From the NCBI GenBank assembly GCA_001600055.1, contig BCIV01000020.1, positions 439,196-503,195 of the forward strand: a stretch of 64,000 nucleotides of DNA, read 5' to 3'. The position numbers and the translations under genes were made by a program. Shown in pieces: positions 35,180-47,151 of this stretch (position 1 is the stretch's first letter; each line of letters opens with the position of its first letter). Below the pieces are notes generated by a model. It was not told the DNA's origin and did no database searches. It saw nothing but the letters and a program-made list of their open reading frames with translations. Source of the stretch: Filobasidium wieringae. Lineage: Eukaryota; Basidiomycota; Tremellomycetes; Filobasidiales; Filobasidiaceae.

Positions 35180-36844
35180 ATGGGTTGGGAGGGATGTGGT
35201 TCTTACCGGTTGTACAAGTATCGAATTGATCATCGTGGCCTTGTCTGCAGTCCTCCTTTTGAATTGTGATCGCGTATTTCTTCGTACCCAATGATTGTTA
35301 CCCATCCACCCATTGGTCCTCGGGAACTCGTACGACTAGTCATTAGGCCCGTTTACATCAAAAAGTACTATGTCGGCAAAGCTTGCGGCTTGCCGTCTAC
35401 AGACCTTATGAAATGTGTTTCCTCTGCAGAGAGCGCAGCGTTCGAGGATGAGCACTATGCAGCATTTCCGTCCCGACCTGAGTCGCCTTGGAATTGCCTC
35501 GCGGTGGCGAGACGAGCGCGACAATAGGGGAAACTTGCTTTCCCTTACGTGAGCGTAATACGACGAAGCATCGAAAGTATCTCCCCAACGTATTCGAGAT
35601 TCAGCAGTCTCTTTCGGACTCAGGAGGTATATTCCATGGCCGATTTAGAAGCTTGATAGACATCCGTGGTCGACGGGGAAAGGTATGGCTTGCCCTCTCC
35701 GCGCCGGGCCATTCACAACCCTCGCCAAGGGAGAGCTCGCGGATTGGCTCCATGAATCACACTGTATCCGTTTGGTAAGATCTCCGAGATCCCGGGGGAA
35801 GCAGTTTAGTATGCTTTAACCGCCTTGAACAATAACTCGGTCGGCAACGATCTTTGCATATGACCTCGTTCTCTATCGCAGCATCGATACGTAGACCCCT
35901 GGGAGATGTTGGATGTTGAACCCGCAGCTTCGATGACCTTGTCCTTGACCATAACATCAACGACTACACCGTCACTGGACGCTTTACCCGCAGGCTCAAC
36001 CGGCGTCTCCTGAGTTTGCTTCCCTCATGTAATCTCGATTATCAATTCTGTAGGGTGTTGTGCTTGTACAACCAAGTCTCGAGTCTCAGTGATGAAAGAC
36101 TCAAGACAATCCGTCCGCTGTTTGCCAATGGCTGTGTAGGCTCTGGCTGCATTGTCAATAGTATCCAGGCCAATAATCACCTCATAGGCGTTGCTTTGAG
36201 AGTACACCTAATTGTATGATATGCAGCCCGTGGTCTTACGGATTCGATCTATACCGGTCATTGCAAGGTCTAAGTCGTTTCGCAACATGTTCAGAACCTG
36301 CCAGATCTCATCGAGATTGTTCTGGCAGGGTTCAGGATGTCTTGGGGGTTCTGCATGACTGTTTGGCTACTCGATGTTCGCTAGTTTCCTGGTTGTATAT
36401 CATAATCCAAGATTAAGTTGCTGATTGCTGAGGTATATATCGTACAAGCTACAAGCAAGATAAAGAGAACATTGTTGATCGTTAGTTGGTATTGATGTCG
36501 TGTGACATGTGACATGTATGCCATGTGGTGAGCGGGAAAAGCATTTTCAAATTTCAGACTCATGATCCGGTCGCTCCGTCTCCCTGAAAAGAAAGAAAGC
36601 AACGGGCTGGTCAATCTGGTAAAAGCCAGGAAACAACTGGAGTGCAGAGGTATACGCCGAAAATCACCTCATGATCTTATACGTTGATCCAATGACGATG
36701 AACCTTCCGCACAAATAACAGGACCAATTTATCTTCCATCGCTAAACCGTACATACGTGTGCGTGGATGTACAACACAACCCCATCCTGCAACCATCAAC
36801 ATCATCAACGACAACAACAAATCACTCCCGACTACTTCTCCGCA
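35180..36844. other. Long intergenic region inside the cluster
   Basis: 1.66 kb between convergent genes, much looser than the rest of the cluster. It holds one interrupted open frame (listed separately) and otherwise no supported gene. GC content and codon-like structure drop after about 35800. Confidence 0.45.
36025..36330 (-). pseudogene. Interrupted short open frame, possible gene remnant
   Basis: One minus-strand frame reads NNLDEIWQVLNMLRNDLDLA, then MTGIDRIRKTTG, a TAG, then VYSQSNAYEVIIGLDTIDNA, ARAYTAIGKQRT and ETRDLVVQAQHP before a stop. The composition is helical and protein-like on both sides of the single stop. No start codon, domain or workable intron was found, so a decayed fragment is the simplest reading. 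Confidence 0.25.
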
Positions 36845-37789
36845 CTACTTCTCCGCATGACGAAAAGCAGCGGTAGGCTCGTACTCTTTCCAAAGCTCGA
36901 AAGTCCTCGTCAATCTGTGAGATGTCAGAGGACCGAGGGAATCGTCGTACCACTTCATCAGGGATGTGTAGGATTCTTCCTCCAGGATCGAGGGGTTTGA
37001 GAATTCTATATGAGGTGAACGGGGGAGGAGGAGAGTTAGGGAAAAGAGTTTGGACGGGCTGAGAGGGATGAGGAGGTACGGACCGATTACTTGGATGATA
37101 GATCCTACGTCCGCCTTCTCGCTTCCTTCCGCCTTGACTTTCAACCCGGATCGGACCGTGTCGACGTTATCGTACCTACTAGATCGGAGGAAACCGGGAA
37201 GAGCCGCGAACCGGGATTCAGAGGAGGCTAAGAGGGCCGAGGTTTCTTCTGACAATTTCGTGGGAGTGAGGGTTTGGAAGATGACGATTTTGGGTGCAGG
37301 GGAGGTAGGGGTGAGCTTGGAGCTGGATGCGGTCTGTTTGTAAATCTATCGTGGAGCGGGAGGACGTTCAATGGATACAGTCTCCACATGAAGAACTACT
37401 GATGGACGTACTCGTCGATCAAGTACTCCTAATCGTCCGACCAAAGCGGCTTCCCGGGGTGAACGGTTGGCTCGTAATTTAGTATACTCTTCTTGACCGA
37501 AGATGGTGTTATCGCTGATCGCATACATCGCACCCCATTTCGGCTCGAGGTTGTCGAGCGCTTTGAACCGAGCTGCAGTGGTGAATGTGGGGAGGGAGGA
37601 GGTTCTGAGAGGAATGTGTTCGTTATCGTACCAGTCTGGGAAGGTACCATCGAAGATAGTTCAGTAATTACGATCTAGTAAGAGGTTGATTAAGTGGAGG
37701 TACTGACCGTGGAAATCGTGCTCTGTCACTTGCTCGCCCAACTCAGCGAATACGAGTAGGAGACCTGGTCCAGCTTCGAAGGTGGTCAT
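36845..37789 (-). CDS. EthD-like protein with two ferredoxin-fold repeats
   Basis: Function unknown. Minus-strand exons 37789-37708, 37635-37412, 37333-37084 and 37005-36845 give 238 residues. Two halves resemble each other in layout, as in proteins that form a dimeric alpha+beta barrel within one chain. The first is LLLVFAELG, then HDFHDWYDNEHIPLR and FTTAARFKAL; the second is PKIVIFQTLTP, then a helix, FLRSSRYDNVD, and a KWYDDSLGPLT motif. The DWYDxEHxPLR signature is typical of EthD-type proteins in fungal aromatic and polyketide catabolism (family knowledge). The gene is divergent from the carboxymuconolactone fusion gene across only 311 bp, which suggests a role in the same pathway, for example on a lactone or aldehyde intermediate (inference). 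Confidence 0.75.
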
Positions 37790-38100
37790 TGTGATGGTGG
37801 CGTGAGTGGTTCTGGATATGGATGTGGATGTGGATGTGTGTGAATCTGCTGAGGAGATCCAAGAGAATTCGAGAGAGTCTATCTTGTGAATATGAGGTTG
37901 GTTGCTTGGTCGCTGAGGTGGACGGACGTGCCCGGAGAAACCATAAACCCGGCTAAATCCGAACCGTCCGTACGCGACGCTGCTGCTGCTGGATGTTCAA
38001 TGTTCACTACTGTGACCTCGTTCATCTCAATTTCGAGCACATCGTCGTCCAATAAATCGTCGACACCCAACACATCAACACCCAAAAACAACCAACCGCG
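37790..38100. promoter_or_regulatory. Bidirectional promoter, EthD-like / CMD-hydrolase fusion
   Basis: 311 bp between divergent ATGs. A GGATGT tandem repeat lies at 37814-37838. ACGGACG (37922-37928) and CGTCCGT (37965-37971) form a spaced inverted pair, and CGG-N6-CCG occurs at 37923-37934. Confidence 0.5.
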
Positions 38101-39671
38101 ATGCCTCGTGTACCTTATAGATTCCCAGCACCAAAGACGGACGCAGTGGCAGATCGGATCCGTGAGCGTCGAGCTCCCAGGGATCTTACTTCGCTCGATG
38201 GGATGTTACTCAACGCTCCAAGCGTAGCGGACGGTTGGAACTCGTTCGTCGGTGGTCTGAGAACACGAACTAGTCTGACGGACGATGTGAGAGAGTTGAT
38301 GGTGGGTCCCTCGATTCACTACAGCTAGTAAAGAGCAAACGACTGATCCGATTTTCGAGATAGATCTTGAGGGTCGCTGCTTGTAATCGAGCAGCGTTCG
38401 AATGGATCCATCACGAACATATCGCCCGTAACGCCGGTGGGATGTCATACGAACAGTTATCCATCGTCGGATCGGTCCCCCCTGCCCATTTGGGGGAATA
38501 CAACTATACGGTACCCACCTCTTCGACCGGGCAAGAAGGGATCGGACACCGCTTGACGCCTTTACAATCCGCCGCTCTGGCGTTCGCGGACGCTTCGACG
38601 AGAAACGTGACGGTCCCTGCGACGGTGTTTGAGACTTTCGAATCCCGCCTGGCTGAGGAACTGGAGAAGAACCCCGTCAAGGATAAGACCACTGGGAAAG
38701 AGGTCACCCCTGAACAACAGATCGTGGAAGCCACGGCGGTCGTAGGGGGTTACAACCTCGTCAGTCGATTCCTCATCGCTTTGGACGTGGATGACAAGTC
38801 CACCTTGCCCGTCCCCTGCCCCGAGACCCACCGGGTTCCCATTCCCGGGACGAAGGGCGAGTTACATACCCTCCGTCTCCCCGCGCAGGGGGAGAAGACG
38901 GGGAAGACGATAGTCTTTGTGAATTCGCTATTGACCGATTATACCATGTGGCGATACGTCTGGGAAAAGTTCAACAAGGAGTACGACCTGATCTTTTACG
39001 ATCAACGTGGGCATGGGGCTTCTCACGTTCCCACACAGGAGGAAGGGGGGTGTACGATGGATTTACTCAGCGATGACCTGGCCCTGATCCTGGATCACTA
39101 TCACATCCAAAAGGCTCACGCAGTCATCGGGGTCTCTCAAGGCGGAGCGACCGTTTTGAACTTTGCCATCCGACACCCATCGAGGACCCTCAAGATCGTC
39201 GCCTGCGATACCCAGGCGAAGAGTCCCGAGGCGAACGTGAAAGCTTGGAACGATCGGATCGAGCTCGCCAAGAAGGAAGGGATGGGGAGTTTAGCGGACG
39301 CCACGATCCCTCGTTGGTTCTCTTCCGACTCCTCTTTCGATACGGGAAAGGATTTCGGTTGGTTGAGAGCGGGAGTGGAGGGGATGACGGTCAGAGGGTT
39401 CGAAGCGGGTGCCGCGGCTTTGCAGGGTTACGATCTTTTGAGCAAGGGGTTGGTACGGGTCCTTGCGGATAGGGGGAAGAGTGATGTTCTGTTACTCGCC
39501 GGAGAGATGGATGGCAAATTACCGGACGGTCTGAAAGCGCTCGCGCAGAGTGTCAACGAAGCCGGTGGGGAAGCTCAGGTCGAAATCATCCCCAAGGGCG
39601 GTCATTTGCCAATGGTCAACGAGGCGAAAAGGTGGATAAAGACCGTATTGGATTTCGTAGACGATTGCTAG
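38101..39671 (+). CDS. Carboxymuconolactone decarboxylase / enol-lactone hydrolase fusion
   Basis: Predicted bifunctional enzyme making 3-oxoadipate from the carboxymuconolactone, with loss of CO2 and lactone opening. Two exons (38101-38301 and 38364-39671) give 502 residues. Residues about 1-240 are an AhpD/CMD-type helical domain (ELMILRVAACNRAAFEWIHH EHIARNAGG, then LTPLQSAALAFAD). Residues about 250-502 are a PcaD-like alpha/beta hydrolase: TIVFVNSLLTDYTMWRYVWE, YDQRGHGAS, nucleophile Ser325 in GVSQGG, Asp in GEMDGKLP and His in KGGHLPMV. Bacterial PcaL fusions have the opposite order (hydrolase first). The family knowledge that ascomycete carboxymuconolactone hydrolase does both steps fits. 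High confidence in both domains; exact lactone isomer inferred. Confidence 0.92.
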
Positions 39672-39828
39672 CTTGTTACAAAAGGAAACGATAACTTTTC
39701 AACGTAGTGTCTAGATGAAGATGACTTGACGATAACTAAATCAGCGAGATGATATGATTAGACAGACCCAGATGTGTTCATGGTTGATTTGATGAGGTCC
39801 AACTGCTAACGACCGTTGCTGGAAGGAA

Positions 39829-42785
39829 CTACAAGTCTGGGCGCCCGTACAAGGCTTCATGACTTTCGTTCCCCAAGCCGCGGAAGTCCATGAGGCTGTG
39901 GTAGTGGTCGTAAAACTGGAAGTATCGCGCCATGTTCTCGGAAATCGATGGCTCAAGCTTTTCACTTAGCTTGAATACCTTCTTGTCGTGGCCAACGATA
40001 AGGACGTTCAATGGGGGCATGGGGTCACGTGGCAATCGGGTGCTTTGTCTTCTCTCTTCGGCCACCTCGACGCCAGGGGTTGCACCCTGCAGGGCGAACC
40101 ACATACGCAACGAGCACTTGCCCTGAGGGTTTTGCGATGTACAAGAAGTTTGCACTGTCTTACCGACGAAATCGCGGGCCCAGCCGGATTTCGGCGAATG
40201 ATGGCCTGATTTAGTCTGAAGCGCAATAAACGTTACCTTGCTGGGATCGAAAAGATCTTCCGGACGACCGGTGTATACAGGGAGAATCGCATCCCAACCT
40301 TGCTGACTATTCCCGCCTATAATAGCGGCGTGTCGGATCCAGGCTTCAACGATGTCAGAGTGGGAGAGAGGTTCGTCTTCCGAAAAGTTTTTAGTGTACG
40401 CAACAAAGTGGGTGAAATTGAGAAAACAGCCGTGACTCCAATCCAGTAGTCGCTCGGGTGGTTCCTGAAGGAGCTCTTTTACCCAAGCTGTAGCCGGAAC
40501 AGCATCAAATTCCGAAAGACCTTTTTTATAGTACGCCACATCTATCGACGCCGTGAGTAGCATTCGAATAAATTCTTCACCTGTCTCTCCAAGTAGGAGT
40601 TCATTAGCTCGGTTGCTGACCGTAATCGCATGGAAAGTATCGTTCCATGCATCTATAGGATCAACGGATCGGAATGCCTTCGCAGCTGCCAAGCTGCTGG
40701 AAGGTAATCAGCAGGTATCGACGTCAACATCTCGAGCCGAATGTCGCACTGACCTGAGCAGAGGCTCGGAAGGGCTACGAGTGACTACAAACGGGTCTGC
40801 TGAATCGGTAACCTCTACCAGTCTGCGCATGTGTCTTCCGACGAGAATTTCAGGAAGTGCGTGAGGTGATGAAGTATCTTGACAAGGACAGAAGATTGCT
40901 AATTTTAATGACCACAAAGAAATCAGTTGCAGGATCACTTACGAGTGTGACCAAGAATTTGCAGTGGAAGTCGATGACAAGCTAGACCGACCCTAATCGC
41001 GATCGCTGTGGGATCATTCTTGCTGTATCTCCAGAGACCTGGAACCCCGTCTGCGCTATGCTTGACACCGACTAACTTCTGAATCAATGGAAGGAGATTG
41101 ATCGACGTGGCATCGGCAGAAGCTCGGCCTGTATTTTCAAGACGTCTGAGTAGGGTCGAGTCATTGAGCAGTGGACGGCCCATTTTCCTGAGATAGGCTA
41201 ATAGTTCCCCATGAGTAACTTGCTTTTCACCCCGAACGATAGCAGCGAAGTCGTGGCGAGTCGAATTATCTTGATCAATCTCTACGTCTATAGGAAGACC
41301 TGAGAACGACCTCGGCATGCTCATCGACCTCAAGCGTAAAGAGGAGTCGTAAGCTTCCCTTCCAGCGAGCGAAGAAATACTCGTATTGGTATCAAGGAAG
41401 AGTAACCAGCAACGAGTACGGTCCATAGCTATATCAGCCCACGTAGTGCGCAGCAAATGCACGTGTTCGCCGATCTGACTGCATTCATCGATTGCGAGGT
41501 GGAAGAAGGAGTCCCCGCTGGGTGGCAGGATCGTCTCGAGCGTCTCAAAAGCTTTTACAGCGTGCGCAATGACAGCTGCGAAGCTCTTACTCTTGCATTC
41601 TTCGAACCGCTTGCTGGCAAGGCGATCGATTCTTTCAAGGAGCTTCATGCGCTCAGATCCGGTAGTGCGTCGCGTATGTTCGAAGCTCACGGTCCCGTTC
41701 TCGCCGATTGGATCCAGAAGCCGAGCTATATGTTCCACAAGGCTTTTCCACTCGCCGTCAGTCAGTGGTTTGTCGGCCGGTTGCGGGAACATATCGGCCC
41801 GCTGCTTTCGTACAAAGATTGTCATTGTCGAAGCAACAGCAATGAGCCAACAAGTCATGCGTCTAGCCGCAATCCCACGCTCTTCGTTCCCCTTCGGGGC
41901 AAGCCACTTCATGACCAGCTCATCCTGCGCAGGTAGAGACGTTGAGATATCCGGCGGCGCAACTCGTCTAACGCAAATAAATAGGCCCAATTCTTCTTTG
42001 CCTAACTCGAGCACGGCCCTGGTCTTCCCCGACCCAGAGGACTGGAGGATGGGAATGATTCTAGAGTAATTTTTTGCAGGGTCATACCCTTCCGCAACCC
42101 ACGCAATATGTTTTCGCAAGTTCCTGGCGCCGGCTCCGATGTATGGCCTGTGGAAGGAGTCTATGAGGGCTTCTTGATGAATGATGTCGGCCGGACCGGG
42201 GAACGATCTTTCTGTCGGACCCCGGTAGGTAGCAAGAAGATCGTTCATAATATCAGAGACCGATGACAACACGAGAGTGGACGATTCCAGAATGCCTTCG
42301 ACAAGCTTCTCAGTCGCTTCCCGTGAACCAGAAGCCGATTTGTAGTGCATGAATTCAGATAGCCAAAAAGGTGCCGAGGTGAAGTCTGGAGCAGCTTTGA
42401 CCACGTCTTTCGCATCTAGAGTGATGACAAGGTGTCGCAGGAAGACTTGTGCATCGAATATTTCGTCTAGTTTGATTTCGGTCCCAGTTGGACGTGTTTG
42501 AATGCTCCGCTCGAACTTTTCAAATAATTCCCGACACATTGCAAGATATTGAATAGTAACACTCGTGAGTACCGTTCCTTGATCAACCGGCAATTGATCG
42601 AGCCATAAGATGAAAGGATCTAGCTGTAGCTGCATACTTCGATTGTCCGATATCTCGATCCCAGATTGAGCGAGTTGTTCGGCCGGTTCGATGTCCCCCC
42701 TCATCTTCTTCCTCGCGGGGGATTTGCTGGTACTGTCCTGAGACGTGCCATGCTCGACTTCCTCGACGTGCATTTCTGCATCCAT
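39829..42785 (-). CDS. Crinkler-type P-loop NTPase with C-terminal nuclease-like domain
   Basis: Large protein of unknown role. Minus-strand exons 42785-40943, 40877-40754 and 40696-39829 give 944 residues. A P-loop stands at about 250 (PILQSSGSGKTRAVLELG) and a Walker-B-like FFHLAIDECSQ at about 430. The SSGSGKTR wording is typical of the Crinkler (CRN)-related NTPases found in many fungi and oomycetes (family knowledge). Near 815, VTFIALQTKSG has the hydrophobic-x-QxK form of a PD-(D/E)XK-type nuclease core, and LNVLIVGHDKKVF follows. No signal peptide or classic CRN N-terminal domain is seen. The start is the first in-frame ATG after a good acceptor; a 5' exon upstream is possible. Nothing ties it to aromatic catabolism. 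NTPase call good, nuclease call tentative. Confidence 0.7.
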
Positions 42786-43792
42786 GATCTGGTAGTCAAA
42801 ACTCAGAGTTGGGTTGTGCCGACTACCCCTATCTGCCGTGTCAAAAGGAATAGGGTTGTCCAAACGGTCAAGGCTGTAACACACGAGGGCGCGGCGATAA
42901 GATAGTTTCTGATATCACACCAGATGATCGTGATCAGGTTCCTTCGGATATCCCCACAAGGATGGGTCATCGGACTAACCGTTTGCTTTTGTCGATCGAG
43001 CCAAGGTTGGGTTTCGAAAGGTCCGGGGCGTGGCTTGCGATGGACTACAGCTATCAACACAGGGCATAATACGATGAGTTTCTGTTCAAAATTCAAAAGA
43101 AACTATAGGAAAGGATACTCACGACTGATACTTGCGTTTTTCAGCAACCGCAGTCGGAAATCAGTAATCAAATGATCCCTCTGTTGAAAATGACTGTTCA
43201 GCGTAGGCCCAAGAACGAAAGCGTAGATCATACTCACCGAAGTCCAGCAGCCGGTTCCTCTGGCAAGTGATCACGATTGGCAGCTTCGATCAGTTATGGC
43301 AGGATGATCAACTACCTTGAACGGACAAGATTGTCCAGAAAGGCTTGTTAGATTGAATGTGACTGATTGCGTCATCGGAGACTCACAGTTGATTCGGCGA
43401 AGAGCACGATAGGTGGTCTGATCAGACTGTCCAGTAGTCCCGCGTGGATGAGACGTGGCAAAGTTCTGGAAATAAGCAGGATGGGGGTGGTATAGTGATT
43501 AGACTGGTATTTGTAGTAGCCGGAAGGTGGGTGAATGCTTGGTTGATGGCGGACATAGGGACGATGGCCTGTCCACACCGAGCGTGAGTTTGGGAGACAC
43601 GTCACTATTGATGTCACCTTATCAATCTTCGGGGCCCCTGAACCGTTGGTTATCTGCTCACCGCTGATATTATTGGTCTTTCCAGTTCGACGGTTCATAG
43701 TCATAGTCAAGTCTCCATCGATCGCTTGTACAAGTGACTGCATCAATAGCGTCCAGCTACCAATTTAGAAGCATTCAACTCGTCCTCTGAGG
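42786..43792. other. Divergent intergenic region (NTPase gene / Zn2Cys6 gene)
   Basis: About 1 kb between divergent starts. It could hold an upstream exon of the NTPase gene (a minus-strand frame is open to about 43096). No other gene is supported; the 124-codon minus frame at 43372-43746 lacks domain content. Confidence 0.4.
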
Positions 43793-46700
43793 ATGCCGAC
43801 AGCGGCAGAGCGCGCAACAAAATCAAACAAGACTTCGATCGCTTGTGAAATCTGCAGAGTCAAGCGTCAAAAGGTTTGTCCGGACCCGGATCCTCGTTTC
43901 AAATCCGTCCTTCACTTACCGTAATTCGTCATAGTGTGATGGGAATCGTCCTCAGTGTACCTACTGTCACCAAAATAGACTGGAATGCGCTTATACGGAC
44001 AAGCAGAAGAGACGGGGACCCCCACCGGGGTACATGACCAGGTTGGCTGATAGGACTAGACTATTGGAATCGTTCATCGGCTATGTCATCGATTTGGTAC
44101 AACAACGAGCGATAGAGAGTCACCAACCACCGCTTCGGTTTCAGGAGGAAGTCGATCGATTCCTGTCTAAAATCGAGACCAATGAAAAGGGTGATGCCGA
44201 CTGGGAAGGCTGGAACGACTCTTTCCGGAAGGTGTGCGGGAAACTCTCTTCCTCTGCTGTGGAAAGTATCAGCATTCCTCCTTCTGAATCACATCAAAAT
44301 CAACCTAAGACTGGTGCGAAACGTGCAAGGAGGTCTTCTTCGGATGCGTCTCGTCTCAATCCGATGGATGGGGACGTCCTAACTTCCACGATGACGACCA
44401 TGGATTATTCGATATACTCTCCTTCCAATCATTTCCTGACAGGACAGTTCGGTTCTCAGCAAGACGCAAGGAACGCTTACGAGGCTTCCATAGTAGGGGA
44501 AGATATGTCTATGCATCCATTCCTCGAGAGTACGGATGATTTGGCCAATCGCATCCAGCTCGCTGCCAACGCTTCCTCCAGTGCTATTACCCCACTGTCT
44601 TTGCCTCGCTTGCAACAAACGAATCAGCAACAAAGTTCGATTAAAAACCTCGGATCTGGATTCGAGTCCATATCTGCCATAAGATCAATCATGTCGCGGG
44701 AAGAATCAGAGTTCCTGCGAAACCCATTCGACGACGATTCGGAATACATGGACATGGGACCATCGGGAATGACCAGGGGTGGTCCTAAAGGAGGAAAGGG
44801 AGTTACATTTGTAGATACTCCCTTGATGTCGATACGTGGTACCTCCGCAGAACTCGATCGAACGGAGCTTTCAAGAGAAAAGCAGAGAACGGGAGTGGAA
44901 GATTGTCCAGATGACATGCAGGATCACATTGAAGAGCCGGAATATAGTGCTACTGGCGAGGAAATGATTCATCAAGCGACTGAAGGACCTTCAACAGCAA
45001 TCGATAGACAGCCTTACGATCTGAACTATACGAGTGGGTTTTGGAGGACGGCGGATGCCGAAGATCCTACAAGAAGTCCTTTCTTTAAGGCATCTGGTTT
45101 GACTACCGCATCAACACCCAAGATCCAGCTTCCACCCAAAGACGTGCAGAATCATTGTATCGAGACTTATCTGAAATTCGTTCACCCGCAATTCCCGCTC
45201 CTGGACGAAGCGCAGCTACGATCGTATGCTTCTCAGAACGGCTCACAGGGATCGACACCGAAACCTTCTTTCGTACCAACTTCCAGGATCTTGATGCTTT
45301 CGCTGTGCGCATATAGCGCTTGTTTCTCCCCAACTCTAGGTGGAGCAGCTTCAAGCGTGACCGCATTGGGGCTGGACAATGCCAGTGCTGGAGGGATACT
45401 GGCTGATATCTGGTACGAAGAAGCTAGGAGCATGTTGATGAGTTCAACCTTGAGAAGGCGATGTGGGTTGGATACTATTCAGGCGGTCGTCCTGATGGCG
45501 ATGCGAGAGCATGGCAAGGCGCAAGATTTTCAGGCTTGGCTGTTGTTAGGTGAGTTGTCGAAGAAGATTCGCTGTACCATAGTCTAATCGGCCTGTGTTA
45601 TCATCAAGGTATCGCAATTAGATGTGGACAAGATATTAATATGCACGTTGCGTCCCGAATTGCCCCTCAGGACCACTCTTCCTCGGCCTCGCATATCGCT
45701 TTGAGGAAGGCGTTGGCATGGCGCTGCATCTGCAAACTCGATCTACTTCTCGCCATGCAACTCGGCCGACCGCCGGCGATAGAGTTTTCCGACAAAGAGG
45801 CACCTCTTGGCGAAGTATACGTCAAGGCGCTGGCAAATCACGTCGATCCTGCGGAAGAGGGATTTTTGGTCAACGGAAACGTTCTCGGCGTATTTGACGC
45901 CACACATGCGTTATCTCGAATCGTATACGATATCCAACGCCAGCTATATCTTGGAGGCAAACCAGAGATCAAAGACATGCTCGCGATACAAAAGGCTCTT
46001 GCTGATTGGGAGACAGCTTTGCCTGAAATGCATCGAGTTCGGTTGGGCCAGGGAAGTAATCCGAATGTGGTCTGTCTACATCTGCTTCATCAGACCGCCT
46101 CATTGCTCTTATATCGGCCATTGTGAGTATGGAGAAAGATTTTGTTAAACATGAGCTAAACGTCGTTCGTGTTTGATCGATAGTCAGGCTGACCAGGAGG
46201 TCGACACCGTCGCACCTGTCGTTTCGGCCATTTCCATGTGCAAGGTCCTGCTGGATACGCTTCAGCACTCGTTGCGGGATAATACCACCATCGCACAGTG
46301 TCATCCGCATGTCGTATATCTGATATACACCATGGCTATCGGCTTTCTCTACTTCCTTCGCCAGATCAAGAACCCACCCATGGCGTCCTTCTCAATATCG
46401 CTCACGGCCCAGGTTGCGCTTCTGAGTTGTTCAGAAGCCTTGGACAAGATGGCAGAAACCTGGCCGCTTGCCAAGAAGTACTGTCGTGCAGTCGAAAGCT
46501 TGATGGAAGCGGAGCAACTGGACGCTCTGCATTCTCGACCAAAGCGTGAAAATAACCTCTCAGGCACGGGACAACTGAGTGTGACTACCACAGGAAGACC
46601 GCAAGAAAATCCCCACACCGACCACTTCAACTTGGATCATCTACTGCCAAACGACCGTTACGACAATCAGAAAGTTCAGCCTTGGTCGCTATCGGCTTCG

Positions 46701-47111
46701 ATTATGCCCGAGGCACTTCCACCGTTACAGGACGATAATCTCTTCCCTACTATCGACGAGATGATCGGCACGACCGGTTGGGGATTACCATTCCCAGGAG
46801 ATTACTCTGACTTTAGCTTTGCCGAATTACAGTATGGTTATCCTAATGCCGGCACGAACAATGTCACCGATACTGAAGCATTGCTGGAAGGTCTCGCCAC
46901 GTCCAATTCGGCCCAACCCTTTTTAGTACAATCGGGCAGAGGTGCCGATGTACCGGTCAGGCCGCCCGACCGAATCGTCCATGAAGTTCGGCATCGTACA
47001 GGTGATTCTGGAATCACGACGGAAGGTCAAACATCGGTGTTCATGGGTTCGGGACCGGGACACGCTTTGGATCTACTCGCTCATCACGCTTTAGACGGAC
47101 ACAACTCTTGA
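43793..47111 (+). CDS. Zn2Cys6 transcription factor with fungal-specific TF domain
   Basis: Likely pathway-specific regulator of the surrounding catabolic genes. Exons 43793-43873, 43935-45549, 45609-46122 and 46184-47111 give 1045 residues. The binuclear cluster is split by the first intron and complete after splicing: Cys18, Cys21, Cys28, Cys35, Cys38 and Cys45, in the spacing C-x2-C-x6-C-x6-C-x2-C-x6-C. It is followed by the basic linker KQKRRGPPPGYMTRLADR and a coiled-coil-like stretch. A long low-complexity region comes next. The middle-homology region starts at about 410 (IETYLKFVHPQFPLLDEAQL) and continues with LALRKALAWRCICKLDLLLA and AMQLGRPPAI. The C-terminus is acidic/Gly-rich. It is not QutA/QA-1F: no dehydroquinate-synthase or EPSP-synthase-like part. 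Its stop is 40 bp from the thiolase stop. Confidence 0.9.
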
Positions 47112-47151
47112 TTTACATATCAACCTTGACCTGTTCGAAACAGCGATTTCT

